This document shows positions 25,715 to 34,724 of a stretch of DNA of 64,000 nucleotides, in pieces. A program made the translations under genes and the position numbers. Position 1 is the first letter of the stretch, and every line of letters starts with the position of its first letter. The stretch comes from an uncultured Collinsella sp. GTDB taxonomy: Bacteria > Actinomycetota > Coriobacteriia > Coriobacteriales > Coriobacteriaceae. The stretch is from positions 1 through 64,000 of the forward strand of contig UQID01000009.1 in assembly GCA_900541045.1 (NCBI GenBank), in the 5' to 3' direction. The notes beneath the pieces are model-generated. The model worked only from the letters and a program-made list of their open reading frames with translations, was not told the DNA's origin and did no database searches.

Positions 25715-25743
25715 AGGGCGTTGACGAAGGTCAGCGCCCTTTT
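25715..25743 (+). terminator. Intrinsic terminator after argR
   Basis: GGGCGTTGAC (25716-25725) and GTCAGCGCCC (25730-25739) pair with one G-U, and TTTT follows. It lies 51 bp after argR. Confidence 0.8.
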
Positions 25744-25811
25744 GCATGCCGGCACCCGTTGCTCTATCGGTCCTGCAGCCGGGGCCGTCGTGGCATCTTG
25801 TGACATCTGCC

Positions 25812-25854
25812 GAAATAAAGAAGCGCCCGAGCAGCGTACGTGCTGCTCGGGCGC
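25812..25854 (-). terminator. Intrinsic terminator of the penicillin-binding protein gene
   Basis: A perfect 13-bp stem (GCGCCCGAGCAGC at 25823-25835 with its complement at 25842-25854) is followed on the minus strand by TTCTTTATTT. It is placed 26 bp after the stop of the leftward gene. Confidence 0.9.
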
Positions 25855-25879
25855 CTTGGTGTCAGATGCCGCTTTGCGT

Positions 25880-28069
25880 CTACTGGCCCGTAGAGGGGTC
25901 GGGCGTGGGCGTAGGATCGGGGGTAGGCGTCGGCGTGCCACCGTCGCCACCCGTGCCACCATTGCCACCCGTGCCACCGTCGCCACCTGTCGTACCGCTA
26001 TCGCCGGTGGTGTTGCCGCCCGGGGTTTCAGTGGTCGTGGTTGTCGTTGTCGTTGTGGTGGTCGTGGTCTCTTCCTCTTCTTTTCCCTCGTCTTTATCCT
26101 CTTCGTCTTTCTTTTTGTTGTTTGTGCCGTAGAACTTCCAGACGTTATTGTTCTTGTACGTGGGAGCCGTTCCGGTCGAGAATTCCTCGCGCTCGGTGCC
26201 CGCAAGAACGGTGTCCATGAACTTCTTAAAGACGGGCAGGTTGGTGCTGTCGCCCAGCAGGTCCGAACCGTACTTTTGGATGGGAATCTCGCCTGCGGAA
26301 TAACCGGTCCACAGGGCGCATGTCAGTTGCGGCGTGAAGCCGCAGAACCACAGGTTGGTGGTGTTGTCAGTGGTGCCCGTCTTGCCGGCATAGGGCTGAT
26401 TGACGTTCAGCGCGCCGGCGGCACCCGTGCCGCTGCCCTGCATGACGCCGGATAGAACATCGGTAACCGCGGCAGCCTCGCCTTCGGTGAGCACCTGCGT
26501 GGGATTGTCAGTGTGCTGGTACAGAACCGAGCCGGTACGCGAGTCGATCTCGGTAATGGCGATGGGCTGACGGTAGTAGCCACCGTTGGCAAACGTTGCG
26601 TAGGCAGATGCCATCTCGAGCGGTGAGATGGACCCGGTGCCGAGCGTCATGACGGGAACGTCCTCGATATTGTCCTTGGCGGGATCGATGCCAAGCTTTT
26701 TGACGAGCGACATGATCTTGTCATTGCCGATGGCTTCGGCCACCTGAATGTAGCCGGTGTTGGATGAGTATGCCGTTGCCTGCTTAAGCGTGATGTTGCC
26801 ATAGCTCTGGTTGCCGTAGTTTTGCACCTCGGTCGTGGTGCCCTTGGCCTTGAGCGGCGAGTTGCAGTTGAGGGTGACGTTGGGGTTCATGCCGTTTTGG
26901 ATGGCAGTTGCCAGCGTAAAGGCCTTAAACGTGGAGCCCACGGGGCGCTTTGCCGTAGCGTGGTTCACGTGATTCTCGTCGGCGTTGTAGTCGTAGCCGC
27001 CTACCATGCACTTGATGTAACCGGTCTTGGGGTCAACGACGACCATGCCCATGTCCAGGCCGTCGAGCGAAAGCGTGTCGAGCTGCGAGCGCACGGCCTC
27101 CTCGGCCACCTGCTGCATGGTGGGGTCGATGGTGGTCTTGACGGTCAGACCGCCCTTAAAGAGCACGTCGGTGGAGAACTCCTGCTCAAGCAGCTGCTTA
27201 ACGTAGGCGACAAAGTAGGGCTGAGAGTACACATCGACGCCACTGCCCGAAATCTCGGTCACGTTAAGCGTGATGGGCTCAGCCTGCGCGGCATCGTGCT
27301 CTTCCTGCGTGATGTGGCCCAGACGCAGCATGTTGTCCAGAACCTTGTTGCGGCGGGACAGCGCCAAGTCGGGATTAACCGTGGGGTCGTACTGCGAGGG
27401 CGAGTTGGGAAGGCCGATCAGCAGCGCGGCCTCGCTCAGGGTGAGGTCGGCGGCGGTTTTGGACAGATAGGTCTCGGCGGCGGCCTCGATGCCATATGCT
27501 CCATGGCCGTAGTAGATGGTGTTGAGGTACATCATGAGGATCTCGTCTTTGGAGTACATATCCTCCATCTTGATGGCGATATAGGCCTCGCGCACCTTAC
27601 GCTCGATGGTCGAGTCGAATTGTTCCTCCTGCAAGATGGTGTTGCGAACCAGCTGCTGGGTGATGGTCGATGCGCCCTCGTGGCCGCCGGTGAGGGTTGC
27701 CACCGATGCGCGTGCAATGCCCCAGAGGTCGATGCCGCCGTGCTCGTAGAAGCGCTCGTCCTCAACGTCAACGGTGCCCTGCAGCACGTACGGGGACACT
27801 TGGTCCTTGGTGATGGACTTGCGGTTTTGCGTGTAGAAACTCGCAATGGTGTTGCCGTTGCAGTCGACGATGTCGGTGGGCTCGCTCACCAGATACGCGT
27901 TGGCATCGGTGTAGTCGGGCAGATCGGACAGCCAGCGGTTGACGTTGCCGATCATGCCGATGCCAAACGCTACGCCCGCGATAAGCAGAAAGCCCAAAAA
28001 CGAGAGCAAGATCATGGGAAGGGCATGCGTCTTAGAGCGACTGCGCCCCTGTCGTTGGCGAGGACCCAT
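25880..28069 (-). CDS. Class A penicillin-binding protein (PBP1-type)
   Basis: This 729-residue bifunctional peptidoglycan synthase has a basic N-terminus and one membrane anchor at about residues 18-41. Its GT51 glycosyltransferase carries the catalytic E103 in VEDERFYEHGG and GASTITQQLVRN. The transpeptidase has S379 in STFK, SSN at 435-437 and KTG at 563-565. The C-terminal 75 residues are charged and then low complexity: thirteen threonines in a row, Gly/Asp/Asn/Thr repeats and PTPTPDP repeats, likely a wall-spanning or disordered tail. The ATG at 28069 with GGAGG is chosen over an in-frame start 60 bases upstream. Confidence 0.93.
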   Translation of the reverse strand: MGPRQRQGRSRSKTHALPMILLSFLGFLLIAGVAFGIGMIGNVNRWLSDLPDYTDANAYLVSEPTDIVDCNGNTIASFYTQNRKSITKDQVSPYVLQGTVDVEDERFYEHGGIDLWGIARASVATLTGGHEGASTITQQLVRNTILQEEQFDSTIERKVREAYIAIKMEDMYSKDEILMMYLNTIYYGHGAYGIEAAAETYLSKTAADLTLSEAALLIGLPNSPSQYDPTVNPDLALSRRNKVLDNMLRLGHITQEEHDAAQAEPITLNVTEISGSGVDVYSQPYFVAYVKQLLEQEFSTDVLFKGGLTVKTTIDPTMQQVAEEAVRSQLDTLSLDGLDMGMVVVDPKTGYIKCMVGGYDYNADENHVNHATAKRPVGSTFKAFTLATAIQNGMNPNVTLNCNSPLKAKGTTTEVQNYGNQSYGNITLKQATAYSSNTGYIQVAEAIGNDKIMSLVKKLGIDPAKDNIEDVPVMTLGTGSISPLEMASAYATFANGGYYRQPIAITEIDSRTGSVLYQHTDNPTQVLTEGEAAAVTDVLSGVMQGSGTGAAGALNVNQPYAGKTGTTDNTTNLWFCGFTPQLTCALWTGYSAGEIPIQKYGSDLLGDSTNLPVFKKFMDTVLAGTEREEFSTGTAPTYKNNNVWKFYGTNNKKKDEEDKDEGKEEEETTTTTTTTTTTTTETPGGNTTGDSGTTGGDGGTGGNGGTGGDGGTPTPTPDPTPTPDPSTGQ

Positions 28070-28151
28070 ATATTGACCTCCAGGTATGTCGTGCCAGGCG
28101 GCAGGTGTTATGCCTGGCAGGATGGACATAAGTTATTACACGATAAACCAA

Positions 28152-28172
28152 ACGAGGCACGCGGGGCCTCGT
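28152..28172. other. Hairpin between divergent PBP and U32 genes
   Basis: ACGAGGC (28152-28158) pairs with GCCTCGT (28166-28172) across a 7-nt loop, midway between two divergent starts. It may be an operator-like dyad; no T-tract follows. Confidence 0.35.
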
Positions 28173-28230
28173 GTATGCTGGATGACGGCATTTTTCAGAG
28201 TGAATGCATACCTTGGTGAGGAGTTTACCG

Positions 28231-30207
28231 ATGGCGATTCGGCCGATGGAACCGAGCGGACAATGCGAAAGCGAGTTGGCGGCGGCTGGAGTGGCGCTGC
28301 CCGAACTGCTGGCGCCTGCTGGCGGGCTCGACCAGATGCTCGCGGCGATTGCGGCGGGTGCCGATGCCATCTATGCGGGGCTGGACGGATTCAACGCTCG
28401 AGTGAGCGCGCATGGCTTTAGCGATGATGAGTTCGCGCGCGGTTGTGCCGTGGCCCATGCCCGTGGCGTGCGTGTGTACGTGACGCTCAACGTGTTCGTG
28501 TTCGATGATGAGCTTGCCGACGCCGTGGCGTTGGGGGCGCATGCGCACGCGTTGGGTGCCGATGCGTTGATTGTGGCCGATGCCGGGCTGGCTTGTGCAC
28601 TTCGTGCGGCGATTCCGGGGGTCGAGATTCACCTGTCCACTCAGGCGGGCGCTCATAGCGAGGGTGCCGTGCAGTTGGCTGCCAAGGAGTTGGGCGTTGA
28701 GCGCGTGACGACTGCGCGCGAGCTGAGCGTGGCAGAGATTGAGACGCTTTGCGCTACTGGCGTGCCCATCGAGGTGTTCTGTCACGGCGCTATTTGCATT
28801 GGATACTCGGGTGCGTGTGAGTTTTCGGCCCTGAGGCGCGGACGGTCGGCGATGCGCGGTGATTGCACGCAACCGTGCCGTCTGTCCTATGACTTGGTGG
28901 ACGAGGAGGGGCAGAGTGTTGTCGCTGTCGAAGGGGATCGCCTGCTTTGTCCGCGTGACTATCTGGGCATCGCGCATCTGCCCGAGCTTGTTGCCGCCGG
29001 CGTGGCATCGCTCAAGATCGAGGGCCGCATGAAGAATCCCGACTACGTCTTTAACGTGGTAAGGGTGTGGCGTCGGGCGCTCAATATGCTGCGCGACGGC
29101 ACATGGGATGCCGATGCGGTGCCGACGCTTGAGCGCGAGCTGGGAAGGTCGTTCAACCGCGGCTTTACCGATGCGTATCTGCGGGGCCGTTCGGGCGCCG
29201 AGCTCATGAGCTTTGAGCGCGCGATCAACCAGGGCGTGCGCGTGGGCCACTTGGTGGCGGTGGGTCACGAAGAGGTGACGGTTGAGCTTGATGCCGCCGT
29301 GGCGGCGGGCGATACGCTCGAGATCCGATTTTACCCGGGTGCCGACGCGCGTCCCGATGTGCCCAAGCGCTGGCCACAGGTGCCTTGCCCCGTGGATGCC
29401 GCTGCGGGAGAGCGCATCGTCGTGCATTGCAAACGCAAGGTGGACGCGGGCTGTGAGGTCTATCTGATTCGCAGTGCCGGCGTGCTGGGGCAGACGGCAA
29501 CGGTGTTGGAGCGCATGCGGGTCGAGGCAGATGCGGTCGCGCCTGCTGAGCGGTCCGTTGAGGTGCTGCCGTTTGAGGGCGTTCTGGCAGATGGCGACGT
29601 GCCGACGGAGTTGGCGGGACCGGCGGAGCCGGCAAAGCATGAGGCTTTTGCTCGTATGGTCTTTGCCTGGGAGCTGATGGATTTGGATCCGCGCGATGAG
29701 CGGGATCTGTCCGATGCGACGGTGGTGCTCGACGAAGTGTGCCGCGCAGGCGACGCCGAGCGGACTCGAGCGCTTATGCAACGTGCCGGGCGTATTGTTT
29801 GCCGCAACCTGGGGCAGGTGGCGATGGCCCGCGAGCTGGGCACGACGTTTGACGTGGCGGCGCCGGTGTTCTGCGCCAATCGGGCCACGCTTGCCTGGCT
29901 GCGCGGGCTTGGCGCGAGGTGGGTATACTTGCCTGCCGAGTTGCTCAGCAATGATAGGGAGCGTATTGCCGAGCTGGCTGCTGAACCCGGCGTCTTGGGT
30001 CCGTTCGACGCCGACTGTCCCGAGCTTATGGTGTGCGAGCACTGCCTGCTGACCGCCGAGGGCGTCTGCGCCACCGATGCGACGGGGCAGGTCCGTTGCC
30101 GCGACTGCTTGCGTCGTCGGCAGGTGCGCTATCTGGTCGAGCGTGACGGTACGCGTCTGCCAGTTGCCATCGACGCATGCGGCAGGACGAGGATTTTCCT
30201 GTCGTAG
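28231..30207 (+). CDS. Peptidase U32 family protein (RlhA/PrtC-like)
   Basis: This 658-residue U32 protein has an N-terminal TIM-barrel-like region (LLAPAGGLDQMLAAIAAGADAIYAGLDGFNAR). It also has the family signature EVFCHGAICIGYSGACEFSALRRGRSAMRGDCTQPCRLSYD, whose cysteines can hold an Fe-S cluster. Further cysteines near the C-terminus (CEHCLLTAEGVCATDATGQVRCRDCLRRR) form a second possible metal site. RlhA, a known relative, is needed for 23S rRNA hydroxylation at C2501, and others act in tRNA hydroxylation. Proteolysis is historical naming. The ATG at 28231 follows GAGGAG. Confidence 0.87.
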   Translation: MAIRPMEPSGQCESELAAAGVALPELLAPAGGLDQMLAAIAAGADAIYAGLDGFNARVSAHGFSDDEFARGCAVAHARGVRVYVTLNVFVFDDELADAVALGAHAHALGADALIVADAGLACALRAAIPGVEIHLSTQAGAHSEGAVQLAAKELGVERVTTARELSVAEIETLCATGVPIEVFCHGAICIGYSGACEFSALRRGRSAMRGDCTQPCRLSYDLVDEEGQSVVAVEGDRLLCPRDYLGIAHLPELVAAGVASLKIEGRMKNPDYVFNVVRVWRRALNMLRDGTWDADAVPTLERELGRSFNRGFTDAYLRGRSGAELMSFERAINQGVRVGHLVAVGHEEVTVELDAAVAAGDTLEIRFYPGADARPDVPKRWPQVPCPVDAAAGERIVVHCKRKVDAGCEVYLIRSAGVLGQTATVLERMRVEADAVAPAERSVEVLPFEGVLADGDVPTELAGPAEPAKHEAFARMVFAWELMDLDPRDERDLSDATVVLDEVCRAGDAERTRALMQRAGRIVCRNLGQVAMARELGTTFDVAAPVFCANRATLAWLRGLGARWVYLPAELLSNDRERIAELAAEPGVLGPFDADCPELMVCEHCLLTAEGVCATDATGQVRCRDCLRRRQVRYLVERDGTRLPVAIDACGRTRIFLS

Positions 30208-30255
30208 ATGCTGCGTCGCGTCAGTTTGTTATCATAAGAGAGTTTATGGACTTCC

Positions 30256-30282
30256 AGCACCGCCGTTTTCGGCGAGGGTGCT
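30256..30282 (+). other. Stem-loop in the tyrS leader
   Basis: AGCACC/GGTGCT enclose GCCG/CGGC just upstream of the AAAGGAGG site of tyrS. The 96-bp leader is too short for a T-box riboswitch and no T-box sequence is seen. Confidence 0.35.
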
Positions 30283-30303
30283 ATAGCAAAAGGAGGATAC
30301 CCA

Positions 30304-31515
30304 ATGCTGTCTGTTGACGAGCAAATGCGTATCATCACCTCGGGCGCCGCGCAGATCGTCCCCGAGGCCGACCTTCGCAAGAAGCTTGAGAAGGGCGAGC
30401 CCCTCAACATCAAGCTCGGCGTCGATCCCACCAGCCCCGACCTGCACCTGGGCCACGCCGTGCCGCTGCGCAAGATGCGTCAGTTCCAGGACCTGGGCCA
30501 CAACGTCACCCTCATCATCGGCAACGGTACCGCGCTGATTGGCGATCCTTCGGGCAAGAACTCCACCCGCCCGCAGCTTTCGCAGGAGCAGATCGAGGCC
30601 AACGCCGAGACCTACGTGAGCCAGGCCATGAAGATCCTGGATCCCGAGAAGACCACCATCGTGCACAACGGCGACTGGATCTTGTCGATGGATCTGGCCG
30701 GCCTGCTGCAGGTGTGCTCCAAGTTCACCGTCGCCCGTATTCTCGAGCGCGACGACTTTACCAAGCGCTACCAGTCCCAGACGCCGATCGCCCTGCATGA
30801 GTTCCTGTATCCCGTGATGCAGGCTTACGACTCCGTGCAGATCAAGGCCGACGTGGAAATGGGCGGCACCGATCAGCTCTTCAACCTGCTCGCCGGCCGT
30901 GAGCTCATGGAGAAGATGGGCATGGAGCCCCAGATCGCGCTCACCATGCCGCTGCTCGAGGGCACCGATGGCGTCCGTAAGATGTCCAAGTCCTACGGTA
31001 ACTACATCGGCCTGACCGATACGCCCAAGGATATGTTCGGCAAGACCATGTCCATCCCCGACGAGATGATCGGTAAGTACTACCGCCTGGCGAGCTCGCT
31101 CACCCCGGCCGAGGTCGACAAGATTGACGCCGCCCTGGCTGACGGTTCCGCCGATCCCTATGAGCTCAAGCGCGCTCTGGGCCGCGACCTGTGCGACACC
31201 TACCACGGCGCCGGTGCCGGCGACGAGGCTCAGGCCGAGTTCGACCGCGTGTTCAAGGAGGGCCAGCTCGCCGACTTCCCCGAGAAGCATGTTGAGCTGA
31301 CTGTTAACGACGAGGGCCAGATCTACCTCGCCGGTCTGCTCAAGGACCTGGGCCTTTCGGCCAGCGCCGGCCAGGCCCGTCGCGACATCGACGGCGGCGG
31401 CGTCAAGATCAATGGCAAGGCCGTGGCTCCCAAGAGCTACAACATCGACCCCAGCGCCCTCAAGCTGGGCGACACCCTCTCCGTAGGCAAGCGCAAGGGC
31501 TTTAAGTTGGTCTAG
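30304..31515 (+). CDS. tyrS: Tyrosyl-tRNA synthetase
   Basis: This 403-residue class I synthetase has the HIGH-type HLGH at residues 48-51 in SPDLHLGHAVPLRKM and KMSKS from residue 226. A C-terminal S4 RNA-binding domain (SASAGQARRDIDGGGVKINGKAV) is present. The layout is that of the longer TyrRS group. AAAGGAGG precedes the ATG. Confidence 0.96.
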   Translation: MLSVDEQMRIITSGAAQIVPEADLRKKLEKGEPLNIKLGVDPTSPDLHLGHAVPLRKMRQFQDLGHNVTLIIGNGTALIGDPSGKNSTRPQLSQEQIEANAETYVSQAMKILDPEKTTIVHNGDWILSMDLAGLLQVCSKFTVARILERDDFTKRYQSQTPIALHEFLYPVMQAYDSVQIKADVEMGGTDQLFNLLAGRELMEKMGMEPQIALTMPLLEGTDGVRKMSKSYGNYIGLTDTPKDMFGKTMSIPDEMIGKYYRLASSLTPAEVDKIDAALADGSADPYELKRALGRDLCDTYHGAGAGDEAQAEFDRVFKEGQLADFPEKHVELTVNDEGQIYLAGLLKDLGLSASAGQARRDIDGGGVKINGKAVAPKSYNIDPSALKLGDTLSVGKRKGFKLV

Positions 31516-31544
31516 CAAGTAGGTCAACCTAACATGTGCAATAG

Positions 31545-31578
31545 GGCCGCAGCCGGGATTCCCGACTGCGGCCTTTTT
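31545..31578 (+). terminator. Intrinsic terminator of tyrS
   Basis: GGCCGCAG (31545-31552) pairs with CTGCGGCC (31566-31573), with further pairing inside the loop (CGGGATTCCCG), then five T residues. Hairpin pair B1 begins four bases later. Confidence 0.92.
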
Positions 31579-31581
31579 AGA

Positions 31582-31666
31582 TGATCCCTTGGGGACGGAG
31601 GAAAACGGATCACCGAGGGGGTCGGTTTGGCCCGGTGATCCGTTTTCCTCCGTCCCCAAGGGATCA
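31582..31666. repeat. 85-bp inverted pair of 31-nt hairpins, copy B1
   Basis: Unit 31582-31612 (plus) and unit 31636-31666 (minus) are identical 31-nt hairpins around a 23-bp centre. Each unit has ends TGATCC and GGATCA that pair, and a loop with TTGGGGACGGAGGAAAA. The whole element can also fold as one long hairpin. It begins directly after the tyrS terminator T-tract. Confidence 0.9.
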
Positions 31667-31792
31667 TTTGGCAGTGCCGTTAAGCGGGGAGGCGTATTGC
31701 TGACCCATCGTTTGGGCATACAATGGCTATTGGTTTGCTGCGGTGAAGGCCTGTCCGCTCCGCAGCTTTTTTCTACGGTTAAAGGAGTATGT

Positions 31793-33613
31793 ATGTCCGT
31801 TGAGGTCATGAGATCTGTGATCGAGGCCGCCGAGGGTCGTGTGCCCGTTGACACGCTGTTTGCCAACGCACAGATTGTCGATGTGTACGGCCAGCGCGTG
31901 GCGCCCGGTAGCGTTGCCGTCAAGGATGGCGTGATCGTCGGTGTGCTCTACGATGGTCGCGACGATGCCGCCGGTACGTATGAGGCTGCCGAGGTCATCG
32001 ATTGCCAGGGCCGCTATCTTGCCCCCGGTTTTATTGACGGACACTTGCATATCGAGTCTTCGAACATCCGCCCTGCCGAGTATGCGCGCATGGCGGCGAC
32101 GCGCGGTACCACCACTGCCATTGCCGACAGCCACGAGATCGCCAACGTTTCCGGCCTGGACGGCCTGCGCTTTATGATCGAGGACGGCCGTCGCGCGCCC
32201 ATTTCCATCAAGTACATGATGCCCTCGTGCGTGCCCGCGCTGCCCGATGAGCAAGCAGGCGCTGTGATTACCGCCGCTGACATGCAGGCGTTTTTTGCCG
32301 AGCATCCGGGCGATGTCTTTGGCCTGGGCGAGATGATGAACCTGCCGGGCGTCTTTATGGCCGATCCCGAGACCTGCGCTCGAATCGACGCTGCCAACCA
32401 GACGCCGTCCAAGCAGGTTGACGGTCACGCGCCGCTCGTTGCCGGCAAGGACCTCAACGCCTATGCCGCAGCAGGTATTATCGCTGACCATGAGTCGACG
32501 ATTCCCGAGGAGGCACTCGACAAGCTGTCTCGCGGCATGTATGTGATGCTGCGCGAGGGTACGTGCAGCCATGACCTGGCCAACCTGTCGCCGATGCTGC
32601 TGGAGAATCCTGCCCGTGCCCGCCGTTGCTGCTTTGCGACCGACGACCGCGCTCCTTCCGATGCGCTTGCGTCCGGCATGATCGATAACGCCTGCCGCGT
32701 GGCGATTGAGGCCGGTATCGACCCGGTGGTCGCTATCTCCATGGCGTCCCTTTCCACGGCTGAGGCGTTTGGCCTGGATCACGGCTGCCGCGACCCGCAC
32801 GAACTGCGTGGCGCCATCGCCCCGGGCAAGCGTGCCGACCTGCTGGTGCTCAATGACCTGACGTTCACCACGGCTCCGCATCGCGTATACGCCGCCGGTG
32901 CTCTGGTGGCGCAGGACGGCACCTTTGTGGGCGAGATCGCACCCGAGATGGCCGAGGTTGCGGCCCTTGCCGATGAGCTGCGCGCCTCCGTTAAGCTGCC
33001 GAAGCTTTCGCTCGACGTATTCGACTATGCCTTTAAGCCGGGCGAGGCCGTGATTGACGTGGTGCCGGGTAAGGCCATCACGGGTATGGCTCGCCCCGAG
33101 AGCGCCGAGGGCCTGCGTCGCATTATGCTGATCGAGCGCCACGGCCGCGGTGTGTCGCTGCAGGCCGAGGGCGCCGACGGTGATGGTCCTGCGGGCCTGG
33201 GCCTTGTCGGCAAGCATATCGGTCGCGGCTGGGTGCGTGGCTTCACCATCACCGGTGGCGCCATTGCCTCCACGATCGGCCACGACTCGCACAACGTGTG
33301 CGTCGTGGGTGATAACGCAGCCGATATGATGGCTGCTGTTGAGGCTGTGGGCCAGGGTGGTCACGTGCTGGTGCGCAACGGCGAGGTCGTGGCGCGCATT
33401 CCGCTGGCGCTCGGCGGTCTGATGAGCGAAGGCACGGCCGAGGATGTCGCCGCGCAGCACGACGACTTTATGGTCAAGGCGCGCGCCATGGGCATCGAGC
33501 CGCCGCTCGACCCCATCATGGGCATCATCTTCCTGCCCCTGCCGGTTATCCCGACGCTCCGCATCCGCCCCGAGGGCATGTTCGACGTCACAACCTTCAC
33601 CTACGCCGACTAG
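31793..33613 (+). CDS. ade: Adenine deaminase
   Basis: This 606-residue AdeC-type deaminase (adenine + water to hypoxanthine + ammonia) is in the amidohydrolase superfamily. The first metal motif is GFIDGHLHIESS. DSHEIANVSG, MPSCVPA and the late GGAIASTIGHDSHNVCVVGDN are also typical. The ATG at 31793 with AAAGGAG is chosen; an in-frame frame extends upstream through hairpin pair B1 but has no support. Its product feeds purine salvage or the hydroxylase-based purine degradation suggested by the block at 1357-11372. Confidence 0.93.
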   Translation: MSVEVMRSVIEAAEGRVPVDTLFANAQIVDVYGQRVAPGSVAVKDGVIVGVLYDGRDDAAGTYEAAEVIDCQGRYLAPGFIDGHLHIESSNIRPAEYARMAATRGTTTAIADSHEIANVSGLDGLRFMIEDGRRAPISIKYMMPSCVPALPDEQAGAVITAADMQAFFAEHPGDVFGLGEMMNLPGVFMADPETCARIDAANQTPSKQVDGHAPLVAGKDLNAYAAAGIIADHESTIPEEALDKLSRGMYVMLREGTCSHDLANLSPMLLENPARARRCCFATDDRAPSDALASGMIDNACRVAIEAGIDPVVAISMASLSTAEAFGLDHGCRDPHELRGAIAPGKRADLLVLNDLTFTTAPHRVYAAGALVAQDGTFVGEIAPEMAEVAALADELRASVKLPKLSLDVFDYAFKPGEAVIDVVPGKAITGMARPESAEGLRRIMLIERHGRGVSLQAEGADGDGPAGLGLVGKHIGRGWVRGFTITGGAIASTIGHDSHNVCVVGDNAADMMAAVEAVGQGGHVLVRNGEVVARIPLALGGLMSEGTAEDVAAQHDDFMVKARAMGIEPPLDPIMGIIFLPLPVIPTLRIRPEGMFDVTTFTYAD

Positions 33614-33643
33614 TCATCGGGGACGTTCTTAAACGTCTAGTCG
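33607..33643 (+). repeat. GGGGAC-containing hairpin overlapping the ade stop
   Basis: CGACTAG (33607-33613, which includes the ade stop codon) pairs with CTAGTCG (33637-33643). The interior holds GGGGACGTTCTTAAAC and an inner GACGTT/AACGTC stem. The RGGGAC core links it loosely to the 31-nt hairpin set, but its length is 37 nt. Confidence 0.45.
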
Positions 33644-33752
33644 CCTGCGACACTCTTTGACGTGTTGCCTGGCGCTGCGAATGTGGGACCCCTGGTGCGC
33701 GTGAGCTATTTGCCAGGTCCTTGTAACGTTTGCGCCCGCGGAGTCTTACCTG

Positions 33753-33814
33753 AGCTCCCTTTGGGTACGTTGGAATTGGATACACGTTCGATTCCAACAA
33801 GCCCGAAGGGAGCT
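33753..33814 (+). promoter_or_regulatory. Leader hairpin that includes the ribosome-binding site of the HAD gene
   Basis: AGCTCCCTTTGGG (33753-33765) pairs with CCCGAAGGGAGCT (33802-33814), one G-U in 13 bp. Inside it GTTGGAAT (33769-33776) pairs with ATTCCAAC (33791-33798). The GAAGGGAG ribosome-binding site of the gene at 33820 is in the 3' arm, so folding would hide it. Confidence 0.6.
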
Positions 33815-33819
33815 TTTCT

Positions 33820-34614
33820 ATGTTTAAACTGATTGCATCCGATATGGACGGCACGTTGCTTGACGAAAACAGCCAGGTGCCTCCCGAGACCTACGAACTG
33901 ATTCTGGCGCTACACGAGCATGGCGTGCATTTCGCCGCATCGTCAGGTCGTCGCTACGATCGCCTGTGCGAGTTCTTTGCGCCCGTTCGCGACAAGATGG
34001 ACTTTGTCGCCGCTAACGGTGCCCAGGTCTACGCCGACGGCAAAATGGTAGACCGTGAGGTGTATTCGCACCTGGCGATTCGAAGGCTCGCCCAGGCTGT
34101 CGCGACGTTTCCCAATCTGCATCTTGCGCTCTTTGACCGAACCAAATCCTTCTTGCTCGATGACGAGTGCAAGATCGTACGCGAGGTCGATAAGGACCTT
34201 CCCAATGCCGAGCGCATTTGGGAACTGCCCGATCCCAGCGTAAATATCATCAAGGCGAGTATCTTTTGCGATGACTGTGCCGTTATGGACAGTGCGTACG
34301 TGCTACAGCGAGAACTCGGTCAGCTCTTTACCTTTGCGCCTTCTGGAAACGCGTGGATCGATGCCATGCAGCCCGGTGTGTCGAAGGCCTCGGGCATCGC
34401 ACAGCTTGCGGAGCATTACGGCATTGGACGCGACGAGATCATGGCGTTTGGCGACTCGATGAACGACTACGAGATCATTCGCTTTGTCGGCACGGGCTGT
34501 GCGATGGAAAACGCGCGCCCCGCGCTCAAAGCGGTTGCCGATCGCGTCGTGGGCTGCAACCGCGACCACGCCGTCCAGCAGGAACTTCGCCGTGTTCTGG
34601 AGAGCCTCGCCTAA
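33820..34614 (+). CDS. Cof-type HAD hydrolase
   Basis: This 264-residue haloacid dehalogenase phosphatase of the Cof/YidA group has motif I ASDMDGTLLDE near residue 10 and an SSGRRYDR block. Motif IV is AFGDSMNDYEIIRF, preceded by SKASGIAQLAEHYGI with the motif III lysine. Such enzymes dephosphorylate sugar phosphates or flavin/pyridoxal phosphates; the substrate cannot be told. Its ribosome-binding site lies in a strong hairpin. A second Cof-type gene faces it at 34725. Confidence 0.88.
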   Translation: MFKLIASDMDGTLLDENSQVPPETYELILALHEHGVHFAASSGRRYDRLCEFFAPVRDKMDFVAANGAQVYADGKMVDREVYSHLAIRRLAQAVATFPNLHLALFDRTKSFLLDDECKIVREVDKDLPNAERIWELPDPSVNIIKASIFCDDCAVMDSAYVLQRELGQLFTFAPSGNAWIDAMQPGVSKASGIAQLAEHYGIGRDEIMAFGDSMNDYEIIRFVGTGCAMENARPALKAVADRVVGCNRDHAVQQELRRVLESLA

Positions 34615-34615
34615 T

Positions 34616-34646
34616 CCGGCAGTTAGGGACGTTCCTTTTCTGCCGG
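34616..34646 (+). repeat. 31-nt RGGGAC hairpin, single copy F1
   Basis: CCGGCAG (34616-34622) pairs with CTGCCGG (34640-34646). The 17-nt loop is TT-AGGGAC-G-TTCC-TTTT. Its length and core position match the units of copies B, C and D. It lies two bases after the HAD stop and could help terminate it. Confidence 0.75.
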
Positions 34647-34651
34647 CAGCC

Positions 34652-34689
34652 GGGGACAGTCTTTGCGGCGCCCCGCGAGGAGTGTCCCC
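34652..34689. repeat. GGGGACA hairpin between convergent HAD genes
   Basis: GGGGACA (34652-34658) pairs with TGTCCCC (34683-34689), with inner pairing of GCGG and CCGC. It directly follows unit F1. The GGGGAC core is here in the stem rather than the loop. It lies 36 bp before the stop of the leftward gene and may serve as a two-way terminator. Confidence 0.55.
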
Positions 34690-34724
34690 AACGACTACTT
34701 AGCTACCCTGCCGGGTTGATGTTG

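Noticed and set aside
30208..30303. T-box riboswitch upstream of tyrS
   Set aside because: The leader is only 96 bp, has no T-box sequence and no specifier loop; only a short stem is seen.
31589..31792. N-terminal extension of adenine deaminase through hairpin pair B1
   Set aside because: The in-frame extension is encoded by the repeat itself and lacks a ribosome-binding site, while the ATG at 31793 has AAAGGAG and begins the conserved protein.
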